From positions 413,480 through 477,479 of the forward strand of contig VTPC01090027.1 in assembly GCA_011009095.1 (NCBI GenBank): a stretch of 64,000 nucleotides of DNA, read 5' to 3'. A program made the position numbers and the translations under genes. Origin of the DNA: Ignelater luminosus. Taxonomy: Eukaryota; Arthropoda; Insecta; Coleoptera; Elateridae. Below are positions 23,601 to 34,468 of this stretch, one piece after another (position 1 is the stretch's first letter; every line of letters starts with the position of its first letter). Below the pieces are notes generated by a model that ran no database searches, was not told where the DNA came from, and saw nothing but the letters and a program-made list of their open reading frames with translations.

Positions 23601-25479
23601 TTTATATTCTCACGTTTCTGCTACTAATGCACTCCAAAATTTATTTCGAATAATTTCCTAGAATACGAAACAGCGGTCATCCTTTTCCCATACATTTTGA
23701 GACGCGGATTTACCAACGAGGAAGCCACATAGAAAAGGAGGAAAACGAAAATTCCAAATCGAAATGAAACTCTGGCAGTTGTATCAGTGTAATGTGAGTT
23801 TGGGAACTGTCGTAAAAGTGAAGGGATGTAGGTGGTGCTCGTTAGCAAGGTGTTTAGGGTATTTGCAGGTATAGATGTTGGTAACTGCCTATCAGTTCTG
23901 ATGGACTTAGAAATGGATGGGGCTGTTGAATAATTCGTTATCGTGTATACTAGATGAAAAAAATTGAAAATATCGAAAAGAAGTAAATCGAGGTGATTTG
24001 AAAGTAATGACTAGTTAGACCCACAGGACGTTATAAAATTTAAGTTAAGAAAATCTGTTGAAATAGGGCGAGAGCTTAAGGACGGCAGGACATTTGCATA
24101 CATTAGAAAACCTAGAGCTCGCAGGCTAATTATGATACCTCAGAGACTACTGCGTAAGTCTGTCGTTATCCCGGATCAACACTACTGAGCCTGGTTAAAT
24201 CACTACAAAACTTTACCTATCACTATATACATACACTAAAACTCCAACGCTAATGGTAACGCGTGTTCGATGGCCGGCTCGTGATGGATGGGGACGAGAC
24301 GATTTAAAGCAACGTTTCTACTAATAATTTGTTTATCAAAGACAAGAGTGTGCACGTGACGTGCAATACAAAAACGCGCGAGTGATGAGTTAAAGTTTTG
24401 ACGCGGCGGATGTCACAGAGAAAGAAGACGAAGACCGATTCGCCCTGAGTAGACGTGCCCGATTATCACATCCCATTACCTCCACTTTTCTATAATACTT
24501 CCCGCAAACTCGCATTTCTTTCCTTTTATACTTCAAACAGTGTGACATCGAGCATATTTTTCTACTTTTGACAACCGGTGCTGCTGCTGCTGCCTTCACG
24601 TTTATCAAGATTAAGTCAAACTCGGCTACTTTTAAATTTATTTCTTAATTTCGTCATTAGTTGTGAGGATAAAAACGGTTTGAGCGAGATATAAAATTGT
24701 ACAAACGGTTTATTTGATTGTTTTACGTAAATTTCTTTCTGGTTTTGTACTTTGATGAATTTTAGAATTCCGTTTCGATTTTTATACCTAATTTATTTGG
24801 AACACACTGTGTAAAACTGTTCTAGTATCTTTTAACACCATCAACAAAATCATGACGCCTTGATAATTGAACTTACATCAATAAGTTTTGCTTTAAAAAC
24901 CATTCACACCTGTGTGAGTTTTGATACAATCAGAGGACTTTGGATACTAAAGGACACAATAAACACATAGAATACAAAATGTAAGAACAATTTTCAATAA
25001 GGATATAGTCCCAGGACTATTGGCCTGTCAATTATAGTACAACTGATTAATAAAGAAACTTTTTACTGAAAACCCGCAAGCGCTTTAAAGGAGCTTTGTT
25101 TCAGACACCTACTAGTCATAAGCTTGTTAGTAAGATCTTTAACTATACATATCCGTTGTTTTGATCATTTCAGGTTAAACACTCAGATTCTTTGTTTATT
25201 TGTAGCTCACCAGATTATCTTTTTTAAGAAGAAACAAAACCGCAACACCTTATTAACATATTTCTGTTACTAAAAAGTCTAGAAACAAATATTGTACAAA
25301 ATATACCAAGATTCAAAGAAGAAAAGAAAACTTGGCTCGATAAAGGAGAAGTAAACAGAAAAATGTCGAAGAAAGAGACATCATAAATGATAACAAAGGA
25401 TTTTTAGACGAAAAGAGCAAATTTCTTATGCCAAACAATTATGTCAGTTATACTATTAAAGAAAAGTTCAACTTAAAAT
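20696..25479. other. Non-coding stretch with two microsatellites
   Basis: No recognised gene or element. Frames of up to 128 codons occur at 21223-21609 (+) and overlapping minus-strand frames at 21477-21757, but neither shows a domain I know. A CA-rich microsatellite lies at about 23232-23259 and a CTG run at about 24577-24593. The interval 22.9-24.6 kb is somewhat less AT-rich than its surroundings. Confidence 0.35.
23232..23259. repeat. (CA)n microsatellite, imperfect
   Basis: An imperfect run of CA dinucleotides interrupted by CG and TA. It causes low-complexity frames on both strands that should not be taken as genes. Confidence 0.85.
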
Positions 25480-28400
25480 AAAATTATGACTAAAGCTGAC
25501 GCTGCTTCGCTGTGGCTCGGCTGCTCTAAGCCAGTTGGATTCCCACTTCTTTTCCCTTTAACCTTTTTAGAAGTAAGTAGATGAATTGACTCAGTTACAT
25601 GTATTCTTCACACGAACCACCTGTGGTGATCCATAATCGATCTTAGTATCTTATTGGAACAAGAAGTTCATTTCCAAACTATCATTCTACTCAAGGATGC
25701 TTGGCACGGAAATTACTTCTATCACAGGAACAATTCTCTTACAATTGAGCTTCGTGTTCATTAACCATTTTGTAAAATCTAATTAGTTATGCTCAAAAGC
25801 TAAGCTGACTTCGCCTCAAACTAGCCACCTGAGAAAGCCTAAGTTCAGGCTTCGTCGTTCGTTACCCTTCTCAGTCAGCTTATTTATTAATCGGATTGTT
25901 TGAGCGACTCGAAAATTATTTGGGCTTCGCTCCTACACAGGCCATCTTCAGTGGTTTGGTGCTCTGTTGACCATCTAATAAAATCTACAATAAGGCTTTG
26001 CCATTTTTTAACCTTCTCGAGGATACCATGCGTGAAATCTCAGCTAGCTTCTCTATTAAACAGGTTGTCTGAGACGCCTAAAAATCCATCTTTGCTCCCT
26101 ATTAAGTTTGTCGGATGAGCTTTACTTGGAAGCCATTTCTAACTAATTGGAATTCGTTCTCAAACAGCTATAAATGTGTTATGCACATATCTAATTTGGT
26201 TTTGCTGTTAAACAGGTTGTCCAAGGTGGCTCAATGTTTGGCTTTACTCTCTATTAACCTTGTCAAAAAAGCATCACATAAACATTACGCGGTAACCCAA
26301 AATTGAATTTCGGACTCTATTGATCTCTTCGGAAAGTTCATACACAAAGACTAATCGGGCTTCCTTGTTACTGTCCTCCCATTGCAGTCGACAATCAAGT
26401 TTCGCTTTTCAGATACTTTCTTGAAACTATGCTGAGGTGTCCCAAGCTCTCACTTGACTTTCTGTTACCCATATCGAAAGAACTTTACAAGAAAACTTTT
26501 TTGGACACAAGAATTATTTAAGCTTCGTTTAGCAAAAAGCCCCTGCACTGCTGTAAGGTTCGCAATAGCAAAGTCCATGCACAAAAACTAAGCAAACTTT
26601 GTCTTCAAACAGGCTGAAGGTGCTAGGTAGCGAATCTAATCTGACTTCGCCATCAAACAGACCATCTGAGATGGTCCAAAGTAAGGGTTTTGTTCTCTAT
26701 TAACCTTGTCGAAAGAGCTTTACACAAAAACTGTCTTGGTTCTGCCCTCCCACGAGCCATTTGCGGTGGTGCAAAATTGATTTTGAACTCTATGACCTTC
26801 TTGGGAAATATGTGCAAAAGTCACTTCCGGTGGCCGAAAGTCTGGTTTCGCCCAATTTCCAATTTTGGATCACCGCAAGCGGCCCCTGTGAGAGCAAAAC
26901 CCAAATTAATTCTGTGTCTGAAGTAGTTTTTGGGTAAAGCTTCTTCGACTAAGTTATTAAAGACTAAAGCCAAACCTGAGTCATTTCAGATGGTCTGTTT
27001 GATGGCGAAGATAGATTTAATGCTGTACTAGAGAATTTTAATGAACGGCGAAAGTTAATGGAGTCTCTTTTCGGAGGGCAACCCAAACAATTTCTTTCAG
27101 AAGTTAACTAAAGTACGAAACTTGACAGTCGGTCAACCTACATGATATAACAATGAAGTCGAATTAGTATTTATGCACCAATTTCCCAAAAGGGCCAATA
27201 GTCCAAAATCAATTTTGAACCACCGCAAGTGGGTCGTGTCAGAATAAAGTCTAGATTGGTTTTGTGTCTGAAATAGCTACTGCATAAAGTTCTTTCAACT
27301 AAGTTAATAGAGAACAGAGCCGAACCTTAGGTCATTTCAGATAACCTGTTAGATTTCGTACTCTAGAAGCTTAATGAACAGCGAAGGTTAATAGAGTCAT
27401 TTTTCAGAGCAAAGCCCAAATAATTTCTTTCAGAAGGTAACTGAAATACGAAACCTGACAGTTGGCCACTCTAAGTGACTTATAACGATAGAGTCTGTTT
27501 AGTTTTAACGAGTTCCCGAAAGGATCAATGCAGTCCCAAATTAAAACCTGACATTCGGCCAATCTACGTGATCTATAACGATGAAGTTCCGTTAGTTTTT
27601 ATGCATAGATTTTCCGAAAGGGTCAATACAGTCCGAAATTCAATTCTGCACCACCGCAAGTGGCTCGTGTGAGAGCAAAGTTCAAATTGCTTTAGTGTCT
27701 GAAGTAGTTTCAGTGTAAAGCTCCTTCGACTAACATAAGTTATCCAAAAACATAGCGGAACCTCGGGTTATTTCAGATGGCCTATTTGATGGCAAAGACA
27801 GATTTGAATAGTGTGATGAACTAATTAGACTTCGTCCTCAAGTAGTAGGCCGTTCATTAGATTTTGCGAGGGTACTAGGAAGGGAATGTAACCGGACTTC
27901 GCTATCAAACAGGCCACCTAAGATGGTCCAAGGTACGGGTTTGTTCTCTATTAACCTTGTCAAGCGAGCTTTACACAAAAACTTCAGATACAAAAACTAT
28001 TTGGACTCTGCTCTCCCACGAGCCATTTGCGGTAGTGCAAAATTAAATTTTAAACTCTATTGATCCTTTCGGAAAATCTAAAAACCAATGGGACTACGTC
28101 GTTACGGATCACCTGCAGTGGACCACAGTCAGTGTTCGCTCTCCAATTACTTTTTTGAAGTATTTGAGCTTTGCATTCAAACAGATCCTGAGGTGGCGCA
28201 AGGCTCAGATTCCATTAACCTTCGCCGTTCACTAAACTTCCCGAGTACGAGATCTATCTGTCTTCGCCACCAAAAAGGCAGTCTCAAATTTCCCAAGGTT
28301 TAGATTTGCTTGCTGTTAACTTAGTCGAAGGAGCTTTACACAAAAACTATTTCAGATCTCAAGAACATTTTGAGCTTTGTTCTAACACGAGCCGCTTGCG

Positions 28401-29790
28401 GTGGTCTGAAATTTAATTTTAAACAGTATTGGTCTTTTCGGCAAAAAGAAACAATCGAATTTCGTCGTTACAGGTCACTTGCAGTGGCTGACAGTCAGAT
28501 TTCACCCTTTAATTAAATTCTTGAATTATTTGAGCGGCGATTTCAAACAACTTTTGAGGTGGCGCAAGGCTTCGCTTTCAAAAAAAACTTCATTAACCTT
28601 TGCGGTTAATTAGATTTTTTCGAATAAATACGGGATCGAAATAAGGCATCCAAGGTGACCCAAGAGGTGAGTTGGTTCTCTATTAACGTAGTCAAAGAAG
28701 CTTTATGCAGAAACTATTTAGACACAATAAAAACAATTTGGACTTCGCTCTGACCTTTCGGGAAACCTATGCATTTAAACAAATCGGATTTTGTCTCGCA
28801 TACCTCTTAAGGCGGCCCACTGCCAGGCTTCATTCTGCAGTTATCTTCTTAGAGAAATTATTTGGGCTTCCCTCTCAAAAGAGATTCCATTAACCTTTGT
28901 CTTTCATTAAACTTTTCGAGTGCGGAATTTACTCTGGCTTCACCCTCAAACAGGCTGTTCGAGGTGACTCAAGATTCTGTTTCGTTCTCTATTCATTAAC
29001 TTAAACAAAAGAGCACAGAAGCTGCTTCAGACACAAAAACTATATTGGCTTCGCCCTCAAACGAGCCATCTGCAGCGACACAAGATTAAATTCGGACTCT
29101 ATTGACCTTCTCGGGATATCTATGTTCAAAGACTAATCGGATTTTGTTCATAGACAGGCCACCTGCGGTGGCTAATAGTCAGACTTCGTCCTTCATTAAC
29201 TAAATATATCAAAGGTGCTACACACAGAATGTAATCTGATTTTGCTACGAAACAAACCACCTAAAGTGGGCTACAACTAAGACTTTATTAGCCTTCACTG
29301 GAAGTTTGTGCAAAAATCTAAGGTGGGCCAAAAATGAAGTTTGCCCACTGTTAGGCTTGTCAAAGAAGTTTTACTTGGAAACTACTTCAAGCATAAAAAA
29401 TATTTGGGCTTCGCCTTCACACAATCACACACGGTAGCCCACGGCCGAACTTCGCATTCCATTAAACTTCTTGAGAGGTCTATGTGCAAGACTTTGCCCT
29501 TCAATAACCTTCTTGAGGATGCTATTTACGAAATCTAATCTGGTTGTTGCCGTCAGGCTACCTGCGGTAGCCCAAAGGCAAAAATTAGACTGCTCGTGTA
29601 ATCTATGCACAGAGCTAATGGGATTTAGTTCTCAAATAGACCCATTTGTGGTGCTGATAGTCAGGTTTTGTTTATAACCTTCTCGAGGAAGCTACGCATG
29701 AAAGTTAATCAGGCTTTGTCTTTACTTTCGAATCAAATTTCACACTAAACACATCACTATCATTAAGTTTCGCCCTTCATCCATTTTCTC
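25480..29790 (+). repeat. Tandem-repeat array 1 (diverged satellite)
   Basis: About 4.3 kb of diverged units. Recurring words are GGCTTCGC, CACGAGCCA or CAAACAGGCCA, a near-palindrome CCACCTGCGGTGG, CAAAGTCA, TTCGCCCTT, CATTAACCTTCTCG and GAGCTTTACACAAAAACTA. Anchoring on the GCTTTACAC-type word gives 27968, 28333 and 28700, that is spacings of 365 and 367 bp, so a higher-order unit of about 365 bp made of smaller related subunits is likely. Copies differ by many substitutions and small indels. The unit encodes no open protein. Short open frames scattered through it differ in phase from unit to unit. Confidence 0.8.
26855..27820 (-). repeat. Inverted segment inside array 1
   Basis: Within array 1 the units here run in the opposite direction. 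The word CACCGCAAGTGGCTCGTGTG (around 27651-27670) is the inverse of CACACGAGCCA-TTTGCGGTG seen on both sides. The partner of the forward stretch at about 28000-28080 is found inverted at about 27610-27690. Switch points lie near 26855 and 27820. Spacings of the CCGCAAG word inside the segment are 350 and 431 bp (26873, 27223, 27654). Confidence 0.75.
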
Positions 29791-31854
29791 GAAATAACTT
29801 ATCAACTTGTAGTTATTTATTAATTGCAATATGATTAGCAGCTGGTTTTATTTTTGTTTCGTAAAATACAATTACAAATCGTGTAATTTCAAGTACAAGT
29901 TTGACAGTTTGTTTATAACTGTTTGACATAAAACTGGAATAACTAAATGTTCTTAAACCAGTCAGAGACCAAGAAGTTTATTATTCTCGAAATGAGCACA
30001 ATTCTATTTCCAGAAGTTAGCATTACTTAGATTATTGAGACACCACACAGCCTTTTAATTTGAAACGACCGATCAGCCAAGATAAGGCGTTTTCAAATTC
30101 GCCACGTTGTAATTAATGTGATAACATGTTACAATGCCCCATGCTGCACTAAGATTAGAAATTAAGGCAGTTTCAATAGATTAGTGACTTTTTTAATTAT
30201 TAATTTTGAAAACTACAAAACAATAAAAGTAATTCTAGCTTGCTTTATTTTATGGCGAGATCACACGCTTACGAAGAGTTGTTAATGACAAAAAGTATTT
30301 AAAAAAAAAGAATAGTTTTTAATGAAGGAAGCATGGATAAATTAATCTAAAATACTATATAAAAAAATGGAAATTTTAATTAATCAATTAATTAATTAAT
30401 GTAACTATATTCTATCCACTATACACAAATATACATAATAATCAACTAAAACTGCAATTGAAGCAACAACTGTTAAGGGAAGGTAATGAAGGCATTCCAC
30501 CCCGAGCAATGTCAGCAACAGTTCACTCCTCGGTTCGACCAACCTGTCAAACCCTGCCAAAGGCTACATTCTGTTATCCTTTTCGAAGTAGATATATTCA
30601 AGAAGGGTCAGACTATTGCATATCACCGTCTGTAACACTAATTCCCTGCAATCTCTTTAACTGCAACGGCTTGAAACACCTAACAAAATAAACCATAAGT
30701 ATTACTAATGTTGAAGATTTAATTTTTAACTAACAACTTTTGCTTTGAAATTCTGATTAAAAGCCGTACATTAACGTGAATACGCGGCGCAAACAAGAAA
30801 CCAAATTTGCTTCATTTAAAAAAAGGCCCAAAGTGGTAAAATAATCTTTTTTGCGTAATTATTCCTGCCCGTCGTGCTATTAATTAAATTAATTAAACTT
30901 AAAGTGGTTCTACCTTATGCATGACATGCTGGATAAATCTTCGCATCACCAGGTTATCAGCGTGAGTACATGTTAACCAATGTTAACATATCCGCGACAT
31001 GCCCTAAATTAAATTAAATGAGATTTTGATCCACCTACCTATCTTGTTTCTGTCAGATGATTTGTGTTTTTGATGTCTATTTAATCAGTTTCTGGAAGAG
31101 GGGAACGATCGAGCATACTTTCTACAAATTAAGACAGCTCGTAACATCTCTCTTGCTCTCTCTCATTCGTTCGTCAGGCTTTTTAACTTTAGGAATTTAC
31201 AAAATTTCTGTTTCTGTTTGTATGATACAGTACTCTTTTTAGTATTAACCGATCGTTAAAATTGCGCTGCATAAAGAAAACGCTAAACCTTTTTTTAACA
31301 CAGGTTACCTCTTTCTTCAGATTAACTAACTTGATTATGTTGTTTTTGTCTATCTGATTATTCTAACCTATCTTACTATATTAAGTTATATTAACAAAAG
31401 GATATGTGCACTAACTTTTCAATTTCAAAGAATGAGTTTGGGAAAGTTGCAATAATTACAGTTCCAATATGGTTGTTGTAAGGTTGAAGGATGGTGAAAG
31501 TTGACATAGGGAACTTCAAGAATATTTACAAAGTGAAAATGTCTTCGAGACAAATCGAATTTTTAACGAAGATATATTAGTAGCAATTTTGTATTCAATT
31601 TTATCTGAAATACACTGTGTGTATATATATGTCGAAGGAGAAATTCTATGGCAATGCTGGGAATTTAACTGATAGTCTTACAAAGCAAGGCATTACAATA
31701 GTAATTGAAGATTGAATGCAAAAGTAGTATTAAAAGGGGTAACGGGTGAATAGAGGAAAGCAATAATAATAAACTAGAACTCATGAGCTTTTAGACGTTT
31801 TAAATTTGTTGTGGATAATTGAAGTCGAACTTTGTATATTTCTAGCAGTGTACA
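29791..31854. other. AT-rich stretch, no gene recognised
   Basis: Includes an ATTAATTA-rich low-complexity tract at about 30376-30401. A slightly more balanced patch at about 30458-30691 holds a 77-codon frame without known motifs. Nothing else could be supported. Confidence 0.3.
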
Positions 31855-31856
31855 TA

Positions 31857-31917
31857 CAGTTTGTCTTAGGCTACTAGGAACATAGCCGCTATTGTTGTAT
31901 ACGTATCCAAGGTTATG
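31857..31917 (+). repeat. Left terminal inverted repeat of the Tc1-like element
   Basis: About 61 bp, opening CAGTTTGTCTTAGGCTACTA and ending ATCCAAGGTTATG. It pairs with the right repeat with three mismatches, all transitions. Confidence 0.9.
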
Positions 31918-32144
31918 AAACAATCGTACAAAGCTCGTACTGTAAAAAACCATAGAAACCAACTAAGAATTAAAGAAACTCGTATTAAAAGCATTTTAAT
32001 AATCTGAGATCATTTAATAACTGCAAAATACAAAAAATAAGTATTTACAATAAAACAAACCTTTCAGTAATCCTAAATTATTTAACTCTCCCAAAAATAC
32101 GAATATTTATAATTAACGTTCAAATAAGACACCTGCCTAAGGCA

Positions 32145-32815
32145 AACAATAGCCCAGACAATCGTAAAATCCTTGTCTAACATTTCTTAATGTGATAGAA
32201 AGAGTGACAGAGTTAATAGCTTGGATAATTTTTTCTCTGAGCTTTTCCAACGCATGCGCTCTCGTTTCTTCTTGGCGATAAATAACATTTTTATTATGCC
32301 CCCATAAAAGAAGTCATTTACCAATAAACCAGGCGACCTTGGCGGCCAGCTGATTCTTCTTCTATGACTTGTTAAGCGGTTAGGAAAAGTATTACTTAAA
32401 AATTTCTGTACATCCGCAGTTTTATGAGCGGAGCTATCTCTATAACCGTTTTGCAGTAATCCATTCTTTTCATTTGATCTTCAGGAAATATTTGTTGAGT
32501 TTTCTCAATTTTGAAACATTTATAATTGTTTTCTTTCAAAATCTTGCAAACAGTATCTTTGCTAATGTCTAAAACCTCACCAACTTGCCTAATTGCAGCA
32601 CATACAGTTACCTGCTACGTTTTGTCACGAACAGTTCTATTTTTATGAAGTTTTGGTGAAACGCACCCAAACCTTTCAAAATTCAAAATTATTTTGCCAA
32701 TGGTTGTAACCGACGACGGTTAACGAATAAATTGGTTATGTCAGGATAAGAATTTCCCAAATAATGCTATTTTACAACTTGTAGTTTTTCTGGAATTCAA
32801 TAAACATCCATTTTT
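32145..32815 (-). pseudogene. Tc1/mariner-type transposase, deleted and interrupted
   Basis: Minus strand, start codon at about 32815 (MDVY, then a stop, then IPEKLQVVK). The helix-turn-helix part follows: AAIRQVGEVLDISKDTVCKI (about 32595-32537), then YKCFKIEKTQQIFPEDQMKR (about 32525-32466). At about 32440-32455 the reading jumps to DSSAHKTADVQKFLSNTFPN, which corresponds to the second catalytic Asp region, normally QQDGAPAH. ISWPPRSPGLL and NDFF follow with a third acidic residue 40 residues later. The tail reads TLRNVRQGFYDCLGYC (ending about 32146). The first catalytic Asp and its surroundings are deleted. Stops and a frameshift confirm it is dead. The helix domain and tail resemble transposases widespread in insect genomes. 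Confidence 0.75.
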
Positions 32816-33073
32816 CTTGAAAAATCAAATAAAAAATTTAATAACAACCATAATACAAGCATAGATAGTAACAAAATCAAACTGTCAAAATTTTCAGATT
32901 GACATATCCTCATGACATTAGTCTTTTTTAATGTAGTCAAGGGTACCTACTAGTTTTGTAATTTTTATTAAAACAATCATATTAAAATAGCAAGTTTGCG
33001 TTACCTAGACTACGTAAGACAAGGCAAGCTATATTTTGTTTATTTTTAGTGCTTTTATTGTTAACAATTAGTC

Positions 33074-33134
33074 CATAACCTTGGATACATATGCAACAAT
33101 AGCGGCTATATTCCTAGTAGCCTAAGACAAACTG
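33074..33134 (-). repeat. Right terminal inverted repeat of the Tc1-like element
   Basis: Inverse of the left repeat, ending GTAGCCTAAGACAAACTG just before the TA duplication at 33135-33136. Confidence 0.9.
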
Positions 33135-33183
33135 TATATATTTACATACAAGCAACAAAGCAAATACGTTATTGTAAGAATTA

Positions 33184-33211
33184 CGAGGGCGGTTCAGTAA
33201 GTACCCGTGTT
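33184..33211 (+). repeat. mariner left inverted repeat
   Basis: 28 bp, CGAGGGCGGTTC through CCCGTGTT, an exact inverse match to the right end. Confidence 0.95.
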
Positions 33212-33362
33212 TGACGACAGAAGGCGTTCCTGAGGAAAGTTGGTGTTATCATCGTGTGCTGCCATCTATCAAACGACGGTATAACAAATTGCAGACTGAT
33301 TGATAGGTTAGTTTGGATTTGACAGCCATTTGAGTAAGACGTGTTTCGTGATTTTAGCTAAG

Positions 33363-34414
33363 ATGGAAAAAGAGCAGTATCGTTCGGTAATTCGCTTTCT
33401 GTTTTTGGATGGGAAAAAATGCGAGGAGATAAAAGCAAAGTTGGATGCTGTTTATGGGGACACTTCGCCATCTATGACCACAGTTAGATATTGGTTCAAC
33501 GAATTTAAACGTGGGCGAACATCCGTTTTTGATGAGGAGCGACCAGGACGCCCGGCAGACGTGGTTACCGAGGAAATCATTCAAAAAGTCCACGACATGA
33601 TTCTCGCTGATCGACGAACGAAAGTGCGTGAAGTAGCAGAGGCCGTAGGTGTGTGTCGACCGGAACGGCAATTAATATTTTACATGATAAGTTGGCGATG
33701 AAAAAATTGTCGGCGCGATGGGTGCCGCGATTGCTAACGGTGGACAACAAGCGGATGCGGCTGTTAACTTCGAAGCAGTGTTTGGAGCAATTTAAGCGAA
33801 TTCCGAAGGAGTTTTTGCGTCGAGTTGTCACCGTTGATGAAACCTGGATTCATAATTACACACCAGAAACTAAGCAACAATCAAAACAATGGATTTCTCC
33901 CGGTGAATCTGCTCCAAAGAAGGCGAAGATGGTTCCATCGGCCGGAAAGGTCATGGCGACGATTTTTTGGGATGCGAACGGCGTCATCCTCATGGATTTT
34001 TTAGAAAAAGGAAGAACGATCACTGGACAATACTACAGTGAGTTATTAGACAGCTTCGACAAAAAATTGAAGGAGACACGGCCGCATTTGGCGAAAAAGA
34101 AGGTGCTGTTTCACCACGATAACGCACCAGCACATTCATCCGGAGTTGTCGCCGCCAAACTGCATGAATTGCGTTATGAATTGCTGCCGCACCCCCCGTA
34201 TTCACCCGATCTGGCTCCCTGCGACTTTTTCTTGTTTCCTAACATGAAGAAATGGCTCGCGAGAAAAAAATTTAGCTCAAACGAGGAAGTCATCGCCGAG
34301 ATAGAGGCGTATTTTGGAGAGTTCGACAAATCCTATTTTTTGGAGGGGTTAGAAAAATGGCAGGAACGTTGGGAGAAGTGTATATTTCTAAAAGGAGACT
34401 ATGTTGAAAAATAA
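33363..34414 (+). pseudogene. mariner transposase with a 2-bp frameshift
   Basis: Cut-and-paste transposase of the DD34D mariner family, about 349 codons if read through the lesion. Start chosen at the Met of MEKEQYRSVIRFLFLDGKK (33363); an upstream in-frame start at 33330 adds residues without homology. The helix-turn-helix half reads through ERPGRPADVVTEEIIQKV. The frame then breaks in a GT-repeat run at 33649-33656, and a second frame carries the rest from 33653. The catalytic Asp are at 33836 (VTVDETW), 34118 (HHDNAP) and 34223 (APCDFF). Exactly 34 residues lie between the last two, the mariner spacing. SPDLAP and the C-terminal WEKCIFLKGDYVE block are intact. Its closest feel is the irritans-type subfamily, which is inference. 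The single lesion is a probable GT slippage; there are no other stops. Confidence 0.93.
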
Positions 34415-34438
34415 AAAAAAAATTGTGTCTTAATTTCT

Positions 34439-34466
34439 AACACGGGTACTTACTGAACCGCCCTCG
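34439..34466 (-). repeat. mariner right inverted repeat
   Basis: 28 bp, the exact inverse of the left end, followed by the TA duplication. Confidence 0.95.
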
Positions 34467-34468
34467 TA

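Larger units (their letters stand above)
31857..33134 (-). mobile_element. Tc1-like transposon with long inverted repeats, internally deleted
   Basis: A 1278-bp element bounded by CAGTTTGTCTTAGGCTACTA and its inverse, flanked by TA on each side (31855-31856 and 33135-33136). CAGT termini on a TA duplication are the Tc1 signature. The inverted repeats match over about 61 bp with three differences (31857-31917 and 33074-33134). The transposase inside, on the minus strand, is broken and lacks its middle. The element therefore looks like a non-autonomous deletion derivative of a longer parent. Confidence 0.85.
33184..34466 (+). mobile_element. mariner transposon, nearly complete
   Basis: A 1283-bp element with perfect 28-bp inverted ends (CGAGGGCGGTTCAGTAAGTA and on), flanked by TA at 33182-33183 and 34467-34468. 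The length, TA target and DD34D transposase are those of the mariner family. Conservation of both ends and of almost the whole coding region suggests it is the best preserved, possibly youngest, element in the window. Confidence 0.95.

Noticed and set aside
26115..29677. Many short plus-strand frames of 60-78 codons in array 1
   Set aside because: They lie in satellite units, change phase from unit to unit and share no consistent protein.
33354..33831. Minus-strand frames over the mariner
   Set aside because: Shadows of the conserved transposase on the plus strand.
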